Origin: a virus
IMG/VR virus record: IMGVR_UViG_3300032293_001441
Coordinates: 1-64,000 of that record
Direction: 5' to 3' (one strand)
Length of the DNA: 64,000 nt
Made by a program: the position numbers and the translations under genes. The notes below the pieces were generated by a model. That model was not told the origin of the DNA. It made no database searches and was given only the letters and a program-made list of their open reading frames with translations. Shown in pieces: positions 34,164-43,286 of this stretch (position 1 is its first letter; the number at the start of each line of letters is the position of its first letter).

Positions 34164-35861
34164 TTAAACTTCCTTGCGAATATCTCTAGAGTAATGGTAT
34201 ACACGATTGTGATTTACCAACGATGCCATAAGTACCGCACTACGTAATCTTCCTTTTTTCATGACTTGAAAGGCATGCGACATCATCGTTTGTTCAAACG
34301 GAGAAGCATATACCGTTTCAAGAAATATCTTATAATTTCCCGCCTTTGTCATAACACTTGGCCAATTGCTGTAATAAACATCGCCAATCAAATAACTTAC
34401 ACCATCTATGCAGCCAGAATTTTTCCATTTCATTCTATGTGTACCATCTGGGAAATATTTGTTTTTTACATTCTGTGGCACATTATGCCATGCCCATTGC
34501 TTGTGATGATCGCCAAAAAATTCACTGAATGAAATTTTTATAAAGTCCAATTTTTCTTCTTCAACGATATTGATGCACTTATCTATCCAGTTGTCTATAT
34601 GCATATTCAGTCCATTTTTACATAGCACATTCTTATCCTGCATAAGCATGTCATCTTCAAACCATATGATATATTTTGACCCACTATCGTGAAAATGTTG
34701 TGCTGCCCACTGGCGTGCTCCGCATACGCCCATATTTCCTTTACGTATCAATTCAAATCCATACTTCTTGGCAATGTCATCAAATGCTGGTTTGGTTGTT
34801 TCATCTGTGCTATTGTCGATGATATATTTGTTGTTTATACGCAATAATTCTGGATTATATTTTTCCATACTATCTATCAATAGTAATAGTTGCTGTGGCA
34901 AATTAAAGCAGGTGATATACAAGTTTACTCCCTTGCCTGACTTGTTCATGGCAACTTCTTCTTCGCTTTGAAAATACTCAACATCCGCTGGCACATCTTG
35001 TTTTGGTATACTTATTTCATACTTTGGCATCGGCATTTGCTTTACTCTTTCAAAGAATGTTGAAACCAATCCATTATCTTCTATCATCTCTATATTAGTT
35101 AGTTCTGGGTGAAGATACGTAATAAGCGTAAATATACTTTCTTCTGTGCCCATGTATCCTTCATTCAACGTATTGTTTAGAAGATTATAATATATTCCAT
35201 TTATCTGCGATAACACTTTCTTGTTTCCTCCAAAAAATCCACCCCGTGCAACTCGATTTACTTTTGCGTTTGCATATTTGTTCATCGCATCAATCTTAAA
35301 TCCGTGTATCTCACTGGTAGTTTCGTATGGATAGCAAACAAACAAAAACTTCTTCAACATCGGCTCTAATTTTTGAATCACATTGTCGTGACTAAAATAG
35401 CCAGGATGTACCGTCTGAGTAAGACCCGCATCTATCCAGCAATAATTTTCCGAATCAAACGGGTTGAAAATTGCGGCGTCGTTCAGCATAAACATCTTGC
35501 TCATTACGAGAGGATTATACAAATCAAGTTTTGCTTGTGTTGATTCTGCCAGCCATCCCACCTGATTGTACCAGTTGGGATCTTGACGTATTTTATTTAC
35601 TTTATCATATAAACTAAACCACGTTCTAAAATCTTCAGTCTTTTTGGTACGAACGTCTGTACCAACAGATCCCTCGCGTGCTTTTAGCACAAATTGTTCA
35701 TGTTCTTTATCCACGTACACTAACATCGGCGTATTTTTACATGCGCGCAATAATTTATCAAAATGTTCCAAGTATTGGCTAAATGGACGCTTGAACCCAG
35801 TGTCCAGTTCACCCCTTTTTAAATCAAATAATCCCGTTACAAGTGTTGTATTATAGTTCAT
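34164..35861 (-). CDS. Two-domain glycosyltransferase (HtrL/YibB-like plus GT2-like)
   Basis: A 565-residue protein. The N-terminal ~270 residues look like the HtrL/YibB family: MNYNTTLVTGLFDLKRGE at the start, then the conserved KMFMLNDAAIFNPFDSENYCWIDAGL. From ~300 a GT2-like domain follows: NLYITCFNLPQQLLLLIDSM, VCGARQWAAQHF and the acceptor/metal motif WFEDDML. Two transferase domains in one chain suggest sequential sugar addition. It is the last gene in a tightly packed six-gene operon that follows two fibre genes, so fibre or host-surface glycan modification is the likely use. Confidence 0.8.
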   Translation of the reverse strand: MNYNTTLVTGLFDLKRGELDTGFKRPFSQYLEHFDKLLRACKNTPMLVYVDKEHEQFVLKAREGSVGTDVRTKKTEDFRTWFSLYDKVNKIRQDPNWYNQVGWLAESTQAKLDLYNPLVMSKMFMLNDAAIFNPFDSENYCWIDAGLTQTVHPGYFSHDNVIQKLEPMLKKFLFVCYPYETTSEIHGFKIDAMNKYANAKVNRVARGGFFGGNKKVLSQINGIYYNLLNNTLNEGYMGTEESIFTLITYLHPELTNIEMIEDNGLVSTFFERVKQMPMPKYEISIPKQDVPADVEYFQSEEEVAMNKSGKGVNLYITCFNLPQQLLLLIDSMEKYNPELLRINNKYIIDNSTDETTKPAFDDIAKKYGFELIRKGNMGVCGARQWAAQHFHDSGSKYIIWFEDDMLMQDKNVLCKNGLNMHIDNWIDKCINIVEEEKLDFIKISFSEFFGDHHKQWAWHNVPQNVKNKYFPDGTHRMKWKNSGCIDGVSYLIGDVYYSNWPSVMTKAGNYKIFLETVYASPFEQTMMSHAFQVMKKGRLRSAVLMASLVNHNRVYHYSRDIRKEV

Positions 35862-35862
35862 A

Positions 35863-36468
35863 TTATTCTTTTTTCATACAAACCCATGCTACATTTTCAA
35901 ACTGTTCTTTCATACAAGAAACTAGTCCGAAAGAATTTATAGAATCTTGTATATCAGAATCTTGTATTTCCATCCAGTTCCATATCTTATCTCGTATATT
36001 CGTTTCAAAATATTCCGAGTTTCTTGCATAGTCGTGAGCCATAATAATGTCTCCCCGTTTCAAAAATCTGGATAATAACTTAAATTCGTTTTTTTTACTA
36101 CCACCATCACATAGTACAATAGTAGTTCCGCTCGATTCTATGTATTTTTTTATTTTTTCTGGGTCTAACAATGCGTCGTATGCGTTATTAAATAGAGACT
36201 CGGTATATTTGTTTATTTTTTTTCCATCATTTATATGATGAGAAAGAAATCCATAATCATGTATGTCGTAAGTATCAATCGTTGTATTATATAACCCAAC
36301 CTGATCTAGAATGTCTCTCAACAGTAAAGTTAGTCCACCGTGGAACGTTCCAATTTCCAAAACTCTTGTCGGTGAAGTTTTTTCAAATAATTCTATGAAT
36401 GGTAGGTGTACATCCGATCTCTGAGATGTTGCCAATCCTTTATAAATAAAATGTCCATCGATGCTCAT
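35863..36468 (-). CDS. Class I SAM methyltransferase-like protein (CmcI-type)
   Basis: A 201-residue protein with a Rossmann SAM-binding loop RVLEIGTFHGGLTLLL (~34-49), a downstream acidic residue (DTYDIHDYG), VLCDGGSKKNEF and GDIIMAHDYA. This arrangement fits the cephalosporin-hydroxylase (CmcI)-type methyltransferase family, whose members often modify sugars in glycan clusters. Its first residues overlap the last codon of the next upstream gene. Substrate unknown; methylation of a fibre glycan is inferred from context. Confidence 0.75.
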   Translation of the reverse strand: MSIDGHFIYKGLATSQRSDVHLPFIELFEKTSPTRVLEIGTFHGGLTLLLRDILDQVGLYNTTIDTYDIHDYGFLSHHINDGKKINKYTESLFNNAYDALLDPEKIKKYIESSGTTIVLCDGGSKKNEFKLLSRFLKRGDIIMAHDYARNSEYFETNIRDKIWNWMEIQDSDIQDSINSFGLVSCMKEQFENVAWVCMKKE

Positions 36469-37205
36469 ATAGTGTTTATTAAGTTTAAAGAAAAACTCGA
36501 GTTATCATGTATTAGATAAGGCTCGGTGTCAAATTTAGTAATTATTTTATTTTTTATTTTTTTATAATATGTTTCATCCAAAAATCCAGTCGAAAAAAAA
36601 TACTCACATGTGTGGTCTTTTATTAATTTATTTACGTACAAGTCGTAGTATTGCCAGACGCCTTGATCGTCCCAAAAATCAATTTCTTTTGTTAAACATA
36701 TATTTTCCAATTCATCTAAAATAGATACCAATGTAGACGTTTTTGAAACAAAAGCGCCAGAATTTAGGTATTTAAAATCTATGTTTTCTAATTTATTTTT
36801 TTTAATATCCCAAGATTCTACGGTCTCTAAATAAGGCCAACAGTTTTTTTCGGTGGAAATAATAAAATCGGTGTTATTGTCAATCAATCGTTCCATCATA
36901 TTGCGATAACTTCTGCAAAATTTTGTATCGCTATAATCAATGTGACATATATATTCATATTTTCCTATTAAATTATTTTTTATAAATTTATTAATAAGAA
37001 AGATTTTGCTGTATACAAGATCTTTTCTTTTACTAAGACCTATATTTGGAATAATTTTAGTATTACTTGGTGATATATCCCTTGAGAAATTTACAAATAT
37101 ATCTTCGCTGGAACAGTCTGCGTTAAATTTTATTTTCAATTCCTCTTTCGTGGGTTCTCTACCCCCTTCGGAATAATATGTAGTCACTAAACAACTTGGT
37201 TTCAT
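36465..37205 (-). CDS. PLOD-like glycosyltransferase A
   Basis: A 246-residue protein. It shows the pattern of the GT domain of eukaryotic procollagen lysyl hydroxylase/glucosyltransferase (PLOD) and its phage/viral relatives: KYEYICHIDYSDTKF (D-x-D-like), KYLNSGAFVSKTSTLVSIL and WDDQGVWQYY (a conserved acid-Gln pair). It overlaps both neighbours by 4 nt. The nearest known enzymes add glucose to hydroxylysine-linked galactose; that chemistry is not claimed here. Confidence 0.72.
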   Translation of the reverse strand: MKPSCLVTTYYSEGGREPTKEELKIKFNADCSSEDIFVNFSRDISPSNTKIIPNIGLSKRKDLVYSKIFLINKFIKNNLIGKYEYICHIDYSDTKFCRSYRNMMERLIDNNTDFIISTEKNCWPYLETVESWDIKKNKLENIDFKYLNSGAFVSKTSTLVSILDELENICLTKEIDFWDDQGVWQYYDLYVNKLIKDHTCEYFFSTGFLDETYYKKIKNKIITKFDTEPYLIHDNSSFSLNLINTI

Positions 37206-37906
37206 TTTAATAATTCAAATTTTTCTATAAATTTTGGACTACCGTAATTCCAACCGTTGTCGTGAACAAACATGGGAAAATTACTTTTTGAGAACCCATC
37301 ATAACTTCTAGAATATGTGCACAAAAATAATTCATTATTTTTGTCCAATATAATTTTTGGGCCATGGTTTGATAGGTAGTGATATGTATACACCCCCTGA
37401 TCTCCACCAAAAGTTTTCAAGTTAAGAGGTAGTATATTTTTTATAATAGATTTGAACAATGATATGTACCAATCCCTTTTGCCTACCGACAATCCTCCAT
37501 TTAAATAATGTCGCATTTTATTGTCGTTCTCGGAATAATTTACGGTCCAATCTGGACAATTCCACGGATATCTGTGGGCTTCCGAGGAAAATAAAATATT
37601 ATCTGGTGAATTTATGTCGTTTATATTTCCTAAACAAACCACGTCATTTGTATCTGATATAACATAATAATCGTCGTCTAGAAACTTGAACTTATCCAAA
37701 GATAAAAATATTCTATATAAAATAAATTCATATTGGTAGTCAAATCTCCGATGAAATTCTTCTTCCAGTGTTTTAAAATTATTTCTATTAAAATGAATGT
37801 TTATAAAATTCTCGGGGGAATTATTTTTTATAAACGATTTGTATAATGAACTGTTTGATAGATCTATACGATCTTCGTATGACCAAGTTATACTTAATAT
37901 TTTCAT
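37202..37906 (-). CDS. PLOD-like glycosyltransferase B
   Basis: A 234-residue protein of the same type as the next gene downstream. Key features: DDDYYVISDTNDVVCLGN (DxD metal site), YLNGGLSVGKRDWYI, GGDQGVYTYHYL, and a terminal FVHDNGWNYG. The two neighbouring genes are probably diverged duplicates. They overlap by 4 nt, as does the GT25 gene upstream. The conserved aspartates argue for activity. Confidence 0.77.
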   Translation of the reverse strand: MKILSITWSYEDRIDLSNSSLYKSFIKNNSPENFINIHFNRNNFKTLEEEFHRRFDYQYEFILYRIFLSLDKFKFLDDDYYVISDTNDVVCLGNINDINSPDNILFSSEAHRYPWNCPDWTVNYSENDNKMRHYLNGGLSVGKRDWYISLFKSIIKNILPLNLKTFGGDQGVYTYHYLSNHGPKIILDKNNELFLCTYSRSYDGFSKSNFPMFVHDNGWNYGSPKFIEKFELLK

Positions 37907-38613
37907 GTATTATATTTTTCCGGGTGATGGCCGCATATCCAATTTTCCAAATTAGTTTCTACTCTAGTCAAATCGGAATAAGAATTATATTGTGTACTAA
38001 ATGAATATTTATAGCACAAACTTTTAAATACCGTGGGAAATTTATTCAACGGTTGATCTTCTTTATAAAAATTTTCTGGATTTTTTGCCATCTGTTCTCC
38101 GTACATAAATAAACAAAGCAACTCGTCCGGATAATGTGTCGAGTATGTATTATCAAATTTTTCTATTAAAGTCTTACACAATTCTTTTTTGATCAAATAA
38201 GATTGTGCATAACTTGTTGACGAAGTTTGGTAGCAATTATTTTTATAATATATTGGTTGTCTTCTATTGACACATCCAAGCCAAAACAAATCCCAATCCG
38301 TCGAATGAATGTCTTGAAATATTTGCACTCTATCTTTGAATAGTGGCTCCAAAAATTTACAATCATCTTCCAACACTAATAGAGTTTCTGCGGAAGAATT
38401 TAAAAATTTTTTATAAATTTCGAACGTGCTTCTCAACAAATTTACCTGCGGAGTACCGGTGTCTTCGTTTGCTTTGTGCCTAATTACGCCGTTGATTGAA
38501 AATTCTCTTAAATTTGATAGAATTTTTTCATTTCTATCGGTACGTCTATCCAAATTTATATAGAACCCGATATCGGCGATTTTTGTAGTATCTCCAATAC
38601 TTATTCCACTCAT
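37903..38613 (-). CDS. Glycosyltransferase family 25 protein
   Basis: A 236-residue protein with the GT25 opening FYINLDRRTDRNEKI (~17-31) and the metal site LVLEDDCKFLEP (~78-90). GT25 includes bacterial LPS galactosyltransferases and the eukaryotic collagen galactosyltransferases. A typical YLIKKELCKTLIEKF follows. The operon position, between a GlcNAc-transferase-like gene and the PLOD-like pair, with 4-nt overlaps on both sides, suggests stepwise assembly of one glycan. Confidence 0.85.
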   Translation of the reverse strand: MSGISIGDTTKIADIGFYINLDRRTDRNEKILSNLREFSINGVIRHKANEDTGTPQVNLLRSTFEIYKKFLNSSAETLLVLEDDCKFLEPLFKDRVQIFQDIHSTDWDLFWLGCVNRRQPIYYKNNCYQTSSTSYAQSYLIKKELCKTLIEKFDNTYSTHYPDELLCLFMYGEQMAKNPENFYKEDQPLNKFPTVFKSLCYKYSFSTQYNSYSDLTRVETNLENWICGHHPEKYNT

Positions 38614-39914
38614 AAATTTCCAGTGATTCTTTCTCCCCAGCCTTTAGATACACTATGTGGCCACACGACCCAGTGGTGTGGTTTTTCGGCAGTATTAAAT
38701 GTTCTCCAAAGTTTTATGTATTTATCTCCACTCGGATCTTTTGCTTCGCCTAATAGTCGCTTAATTTCGTTAATATCCGCATCCTGTCTATATATCAAAG
38801 AATTATCTTCACGCTCGAATGCAACACACCAAAAATTATAATCGTCGAGTCTAAAATTGTTAGTCTGAAGATCTATACAGTGTTTAAATATTTGTAGAAA
38901 TGAATCTTCCCATTCTTTCTCAGTCTTGTATTTGTGATATTTGTTGGGAGGATATGCTTTGTCTATTGTTTCCTGTTGAACTGCACGTTTTCCGAAATGA
39001 AGCCCTGCGTATTTTTCGTAATCTTTTAGAGTTCTTACTTTTCCAAATCCATATGGCCCCCATTTTATGATATCGTGTTTTTCTCCGTCCATAGAAAATA
39101 GTATACGATTCCTGCGATGGCACAAATGATTCCGCTCCCCCCAGTCCTTCTTATCTGGTATTTTATTGGTACTACTCGACCCATGATCGTCCCAATGCTT
39201 GGTTCTCCCCTTGCGAGTATATTCGTGCCAAGCAACTAACCGATGTGGATGGAACAAATCGTACCCCCAAGTAAATGCTCGAACCGCGATACTTATTTCT
39301 TCCCCGTGGAAATAATATTCTGGGTCATGTGGCACTTCTTTACAGAATTTTCCGGTAGTAAATGCAAAATGTGCAGAATAAAATCTTGCAGGAACGGGGG
39401 CAGACAATTCTCTCCAATTATCGATAGATGCAGGTAAAAAGAATACAGCACCTTCTGGAATAAATCTGTCGAAATCCATTCTCCAAGGAGTTTGCACTCT
39501 TGCTTCTGGATCTTTATCTGGATCAAATGATGGAATATAACCAGTAAGCAATGGCTTCTTGTGTCCCATTTTTTGAAGTTGCTTATACATTCCAATTATT
39601 ACGTCGTCCCAATCTTTTACGAATCTGTGGTGTGAATCTAATTGCAATGTATATTCTTCACCATCATATCGCTGCTGTATTTGATTGCGTGCCCAACACG
39701 CACCTTTGCTTTCCATGTGAGGAATATCAATAATTTTTACGTTTTTTAACTTTTTAAGTTCATCGATATTTTCATCCGGCGCGTGCTGCCAAGCAATACA
39801 AAACACGAGATTTTCCGGATGCTTCGCATTTGCTATGCAGTCCTTTATTGTGGGAACTAATTGAGGGTCGCGATATGCGGCAATTTGTATGAAGATTTTT
39901 CCTTTGGAACTCAT
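38610..39914 (-). CDS. GlcNAc transferase-like glycosyltransferase (Skp1 GnT1 type)
   Basis: A 434-residue protein matching the GlcNAc family that includes Dictyostelium Skp1 N-acetylglucosaminyltransferase: IFIQIAAYRDPQLVPTIKDC near the start, GACWARNQIQQRYDGEEYTL, then DSHHRFVKDWDD (D-x-H metal site), AVRAFTWGYDLFHPHRLVAWH and a histidine-rich YTRKGRTKHWDDHG. The Skp1 enzyme adds GlcNAc to hydroxyproline; the phage substrate is unknown. It is the first gene of the six-gene operon, 51 nt downstream of a Thr/Pro-rich fibre gene, and has a 16-bp palindrome in its leader. Confidence 0.85.
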   Translation of the reverse strand: MSSKGKIFIQIAAYRDPQLVPTIKDCIANAKHPENLVFCIAWQHAPDENIDELKKLKNVKIIDIPHMESKGACWARNQIQQRYDGEEYTLQLDSHHRFVKDWDDVIIGMYKQLQKMGHKKPLLTGYIPSFDPDKDPEARVQTPWRMDFDRFIPEGAVFFLPASIDNWRELSAPVPARFYSAHFAFTTGKFCKEVPHDPEYYFHGEEISIAVRAFTWGYDLFHPHRLVAWHEYTRKGRTKHWDDHGSSSTNKIPDKKDWGERNHLCHRRNRILFSMDGEKHDIIKWGPYGFGKVRTLKDYEKYAGLHFGKRAVQQETIDKAYPPNKYHKYKTEKEWEDSFLQIFKHCIDLQTNNFRLDDYNFWCVAFEREDNSLIYRQDADINEIKRLLGEAKDPSGDKYIKLWRTFNTAEKPHHWVVWPHSVSKGWGERITGNL

Positions 39915-39936
39915 ATAACATTTAATTTACTATATT

Positions 39937-39952
39937 CTTGTATATATACAAG
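39937..39952. promoter_or_regulatory. 16-bp perfect palindrome CTTGTATATATACAAG
   Basis: A self-complementary 16-mer in the leader of the first glycosyltransferase gene, 2 nt from a TATTTATA octamer (39954-39961). Its symmetry fits a dimeric regulator site. No partner sequence elsewhere was confirmed. Confidence 0.35.
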
Positions 39953-39953
39953 T

Positions 39954-39961
39954 TATAAATA
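39954..39961 (-). promoter_or_regulatory. TATTTATA element before the first glycosyltransferase operon
   Basis: The coding strand reads TATTTATA 39 nt before the ATG at 39914. This is the longest spacing in the set and the one that best fits a conventional leader. Confidence 0.45.
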
Positions 39962-39965
39962 GTAA

Positions 39966-41171
39966 TTATCCACTACATGACGTATTTAATAGTCCGCCTC
40001 CAGAAAATACTTCTGTACCACAACCAATAACAATTTGAGTATTATAAAATTCCGGACCGGTCGTTCCACTCTGTGTTATTGTATTTCCTGCCGAATTTTT
40101 ATAAGTAACACTCCAATTTCCTACACTGTTCACATTTGCATATACCACTTTCAATGGTATGAAATATGCAGTTGCGGATCTATTATCCGTCATATAAATA
40201 TTTGTATTTGCCGATGTAGTTGATCCATCGGAGGGATTGGATATTCCTCCAAAAACCCAATAACTAAATACATTATTCGCACTCGGTGTCGCAGTAAGAT
40301 TTACATTAGTCCCATAAGGATATGTATTTGATGTCGGAGAAACTGTACCGGATCCGTTTGTAGAAGTTAATAACGTCTTTGTTTGTATAGAAAAACTCGA
40401 TGTCAACTTACAGTCGTTAATTGGCATTGTAAATTCGCCTTTACCAAAAATTCCCTCTAAATATTCCGTAGAACTATAAGTAAATCCCGGAATTGATACA
40501 GCATTAAATCCTGTGAAATTGTTTCCAGTGTTTGGTTCAGCGTATATTGTGACGGATGTTCCAGATTTTATATTGGAAATTCCTTCGGAATATGGTATTG
40601 TAATGCCATCCCCATCAATTTTTATTTTAAGTTCGAATGTATTTTTTGTTGGAGTAACCGTAACAGTTGGTGATGGCGAAGGAGTATTCGTTGGAGTCGG
40701 AGTTGGAGTTGAAGTTTCCGTAGGAGTTGCCGTAGGAGTTTGATACATCGAAGGCGTCGGAGACGGAGTCTCGGTAGGAGACGATGTTACAGTCGGAGTA
40801 TTAGTTTGTGTCGGCGTAATAGTAGGTGTTATCGTCGGTGTAAGTGTTGGTGTCGGTGTTGGTGTTCTGGTATATGAATCTCTTCCGCTCTTCGTTGGTG
40901 TGGGTGACGGAGTTCTGGTAGGGGTCAACGAAGTCGATGGTCCCACATTTCTGGTCACAATTGGGGTTCTTGTAGGAGTTATCGATGGCGTGATAGTATT
41001 TGTCGGAGATGGTGATGGTGGGATAATTGCTTTCCACCCGTGATTTAACGTGTCAACATGAGAACCGGTCTTAATGTATAATAACCCTTCATCGGTCTCG
41101 TTAGTTTCTCCGATTAACCCAAATACTTTTCCATTTGGATTTCCGTGACTGGGTACATGACTAGAAAACAT
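39966..41171 (-). CDS. Modular fibre protein: docking domain, Thr/Pro linker, InlB-like repeat tip
   Basis: A 401-residue protein. Residues ~10-50 (NPNGKVFGLIGETNETDEGL, LYIKTG, GWKAI) form an N-terminal module shared with the fibre proteins at 49072-49923 and 49931-50968. A ~130-residue Thr/Pro/Ser-rich linker follows (TPTPTPTLTPTITP). The C-terminal ~220 residues contain two divergent bacterial-repeat (InlB B-repeat-like) units ending GTVSPTSNTYPYGTNVNLTA, a beta-grasp type tip. It lies 51 nt upstream of the first glycosyltransferase operon. A virion fibre or decoration role is inferred. Confidence 0.75.
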   Translation of the reverse strand: MFSSHVPSHGNPNGKVFGLIGETNETDEGLLYIKTGSHVDTLNHGWKAIIPPSPSPTNTITPSITPTRTPIVTRNVGPSTSLTPTRTPSPTPTKSGRDSYTRTPTPTPTLTPTITPTITPTQTNTPTVTSSPTETPSPTPSMYQTPTATPTETSTPTPTPTNTPSPSPTVTVTPTKNTFELKIKIDGDGITIPYSEGISNIKSGTSVTIYAEPNTGNNFTGFNAVSIPGFTYSSTEYLEGIFGKGEFTMPINDCKLTSSFSIQTKTLLTSTNGSGTVSPTSNTYPYGTNVNLTATPSANNVFSYWVFGGISNPSDGSTTSANTNIYMTDNRSATAYFIPLKVVYANVNSVGNWSVTYKNSAGNTITQSGTTGPEFYNTQIVIGCGTEVFSGGGLLNTSCSG

Positions 41172-41184
41172 AACATTTAATTTT

Positions 41185-42420
41185 TTATACTCTTATATAT
41201 CCTTCAAAACTAAACGTACACGGCGCTTCGGTGAGACTCCCACTGTATGCCACATATAATGACCTATCCACATGCCCCGCGCCTAGTGCCAACAATCCGA
41301 GAGGATTGACGCCGTATGATGCGCTTGTAAATGGTACTCTATTGTCCCACCAAGAACCAGTTCCGCTGGCAGATATTGGAGACATGGACGCGGAACTTCC
41401 TATTGAAATAAGGGGCTTGAAATTTGATTCAACTACACAAGACGTTAAGAAATATTTTTCGGGAAGAACATTTCTTTTTTCTCCATTTCCCAAATAACAA
41501 GAACTTGTTGTATAAAAATTTAATATAAATTTCTTTGTTGGATTTGTCGCTCTAGCGCCCTCGGTGGGTAAAAGTAAGTGACGATTTCCTTTTGAATCCA
41601 ACCACTGAGTTGGACCAGCGAATAAATTTTCTGGAGTATATGATGCGATTAAATTTGCGTGCGAGTAATTAGATCCACCGAAAAACAACTGCGCAGATCC
41701 AGTTGCAGTCAACGCAGCATTAAATACTTGCGCTTCGTATATTGTGCATTCAAGATTTGTTTCAGTCGCCTGCCCATTTCCCATTACGATGTGTGAACTG
41801 TTTATGGTGGTTGGTCCACCGCTAGAACTTGCAATATATTCTCCGTTAACTATCAGTTTAACATCTCCGCTTGAGTTTTTTGTCAGGCACGCTCCAAACA
41901 CTCGATCTTTATTATTGATGAAAAAGTTTGTTACGACTGCTTGGCTAGTACTCGTTCCATCTGACACATATCCAACTAAATCGTCATTAACGACCGCAAT
42001 GTATGCGGAATTCGCAGATTCTCCGACGGAAGCGTATGAAGTTCCTGCGCCAAATAATACACGATGTATTGCCGAAGCATCTACCGGTCTTGTAGATGGA
42101 ACAAATCCTCTCACAAATATGCTAAAATTTGATCCAAGTACTGGAAATGGAGTGTAGCAATATAAATTTTTATCTCCATTGGGGGTTGTTGCGGAACTAA
42201 AATACAATCCATTGGAAGTTTGACCAGATTGATACGGCGTTTGTAGATCTAATATTCCACTCGACAGCATCCAACCGGCAAAATCCTGTGCAGTAATAGC
42301 CTTGGTTTCTCCCGTCGGGGCTATTGTCAACTCACTAACATCTACAATAGGAATAAGATCTCCCGCCGCCGCTTCGTTGGATAAAAGTCGCCTTAATTCG
42401 GTTGTTTTCTGGTTTGCCAT
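41185..42420 (-). CDS. Fibre-type protein with LamG-like domain
   Basis: A 411-residue protein. The first ~50 residues (MANQKTTELRRLLSNEAA, DLIPIVDVSE, TKAITAQDFAGWM) resemble N-terminal attachment modules of aquatic phage tail fibres. A concanavalin/LamG-like region follows (~75-290): FSIFVRGFVPSTRPVDAS, VNGEYIASSSG and YEAQVFNAALTATG. These folds often bind glycans. It is directly upstream of the modular Thr/Pro fibre gene, 13 nt apart, in one operon. Its TATTTATA element lies 18 nt before the ATG. Confidence 0.75.
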   Translation of the reverse strand: MANQKTTELRRLLSNEAAAGDLIPIVDVSELTIAPTGETKAITAQDFAGWMLSSGILDLQTPYQSGQTSNGLYFSSATTPNGDKNLYCYTPFPVLGSNFSIFVRGFVPSTRPVDASAIHRVLFGAGTSYASVGESANSAYIAVVNDDLVGYVSDGTSTSQAVVTNFFINNKDRVFGACLTKNSSGDVKLIVNGEYIASSSGGPTTINSSHIVMGNGQATETNLECTIYEAQVFNAALTATGSAQLFFGGSNYSHANLIASYTPENLFAGPTQWLDSKGNRHLLLPTEGARATNPTKKFILNFYTTSSCYLGNGEKRNVLPEKYFLTSCVVESNFKPLISIGSSASMSPISASGTGSWWDNRVPFTSASYGVNPLGLLALGAGHVDRSLYVAYSGSLTEAPCTFSFEGYIRV

Positions 42421-42438
42421 AATAAAATTATCTTTTGA

Positions 42439-42446
42439 TTATAAAT
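42439..42446 (-). promoter_or_regulatory. TATTTATA element before the LamG fibre gene
   Basis: The coding strand reads TATTTATA 18 nt before the ATG at 42420, followed by ATCAAAAGA. Confidence 0.5.
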
Positions 42447-42502
42447 ATCAGGCAGCATATGAAAATATATGCCATTTTATAATTTATACTTTACTTATTA
42501 TA

Positions 42503-43285
42503 TTACCCTAGATTTTTTACTTTCTTTACGATGAACTTTACTAGGGCACTGCGTAGTATGTCGTCTTCATTGAATTCAAACGTATATATACCGTGCTCTT
42601 TGCTGTCATCGTCATTAAACAGGTTGAATATTGCCTGAAATCCACTTCTTCCGTTAATATCCGACTGTTGAGGGTCGCCGCACAAGAATATCTTGCTAAA
42701 CTCGCCTGCTCTAGTCATAAGAGTTATTAGTTCCTTTTTTGTGCAATTCTGCATTTCATCGCCAATAACTGCCTTGGCATTCCAGTTCAATCCACGAAGA
42801 TATCCAACTGGTAATCCTTCTATTCTTTCATCTTTTATTAGATATTGTATATCTTCTCGCGGCAATAGTTCATCGAGTTTATCAATCAGTGGACGTTTAT
42901 ATGGACTCAACTTGTCATCTGCTTCGCCTGGCAAGGTTCCCATTTTTGTGTCGGCACTTTCAACGATACTACGAACATAAAGTAAATCACTTACTTTCTT
43001 TTCGTTCATTAGCAGCAACGCCGCTAATACAGATAGATATGTTTTTGTTGAACCTGCTGGTCCAGAAACCAATAACATTTTTACTTTTTTATCTAACGCC
43101 AATTCTATAAATTTCTTTTGTTTTTCGGTCAGTTCTCTGTCTAATATTCTTAAGTGATGTTCTATTTTTCCTCTTTGATGCACTACTGGACTTTTATCGT
43201 GTTTTATTTGTGGTTGTTGATGGTTATTGTTATTTTCTATATCGTTGTGCTTTTTCTTATTCAGTAGGCGTTTTTTCTTTGACAT
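42503..43285 (-). CDS. phoH: PhoH-family ATPase
   Basis: A P-loop NTPase of the PhoH family: LLVSGPAGSTKTYLSVLAAL (Walker A, with Ser in place of the usual Gly before Lys-Thr), VRSIVESADTKMGTLPGEAD, Walker B AVIGDEMQNCT, and the sensor-like IFLCGDPQQSD. PhoH proteins bind RNA and may act in RNA metabolism; the gene is widespread in aquatic phages. Lys/Asn/His-rich N-terminal ~55 residues precede the domain. I favour the ATG 43283-43285, 1 nt after the upstream stop; a start 24 nt upstream is also open. Confidence 0.9.
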   Translation of the reverse strand: MSKKKRLLNKKKHNDIENNNNHQQPQIKHDKSPVVHQRGKIEHHLRILDRELTEKQKKFIELALDKKVKMLLVSGPAGSTKTYLSVLAALLLMNEKKVSDLLYVRSIVESADTKMGTLPGEADDKLSPYKRPLIDKLDELLPREDIQYLIKDERIEGLPVGYLRGLNWNAKAVIGDEMQNCTKKELITLMTRAGEFSKIFLCGDPQQSDINGRSGFQAIFNLFNDDDSKEHGIYTFEFNEDDILRSALVKFIVKKVKNLG

Positions 43286-43286
43286 A

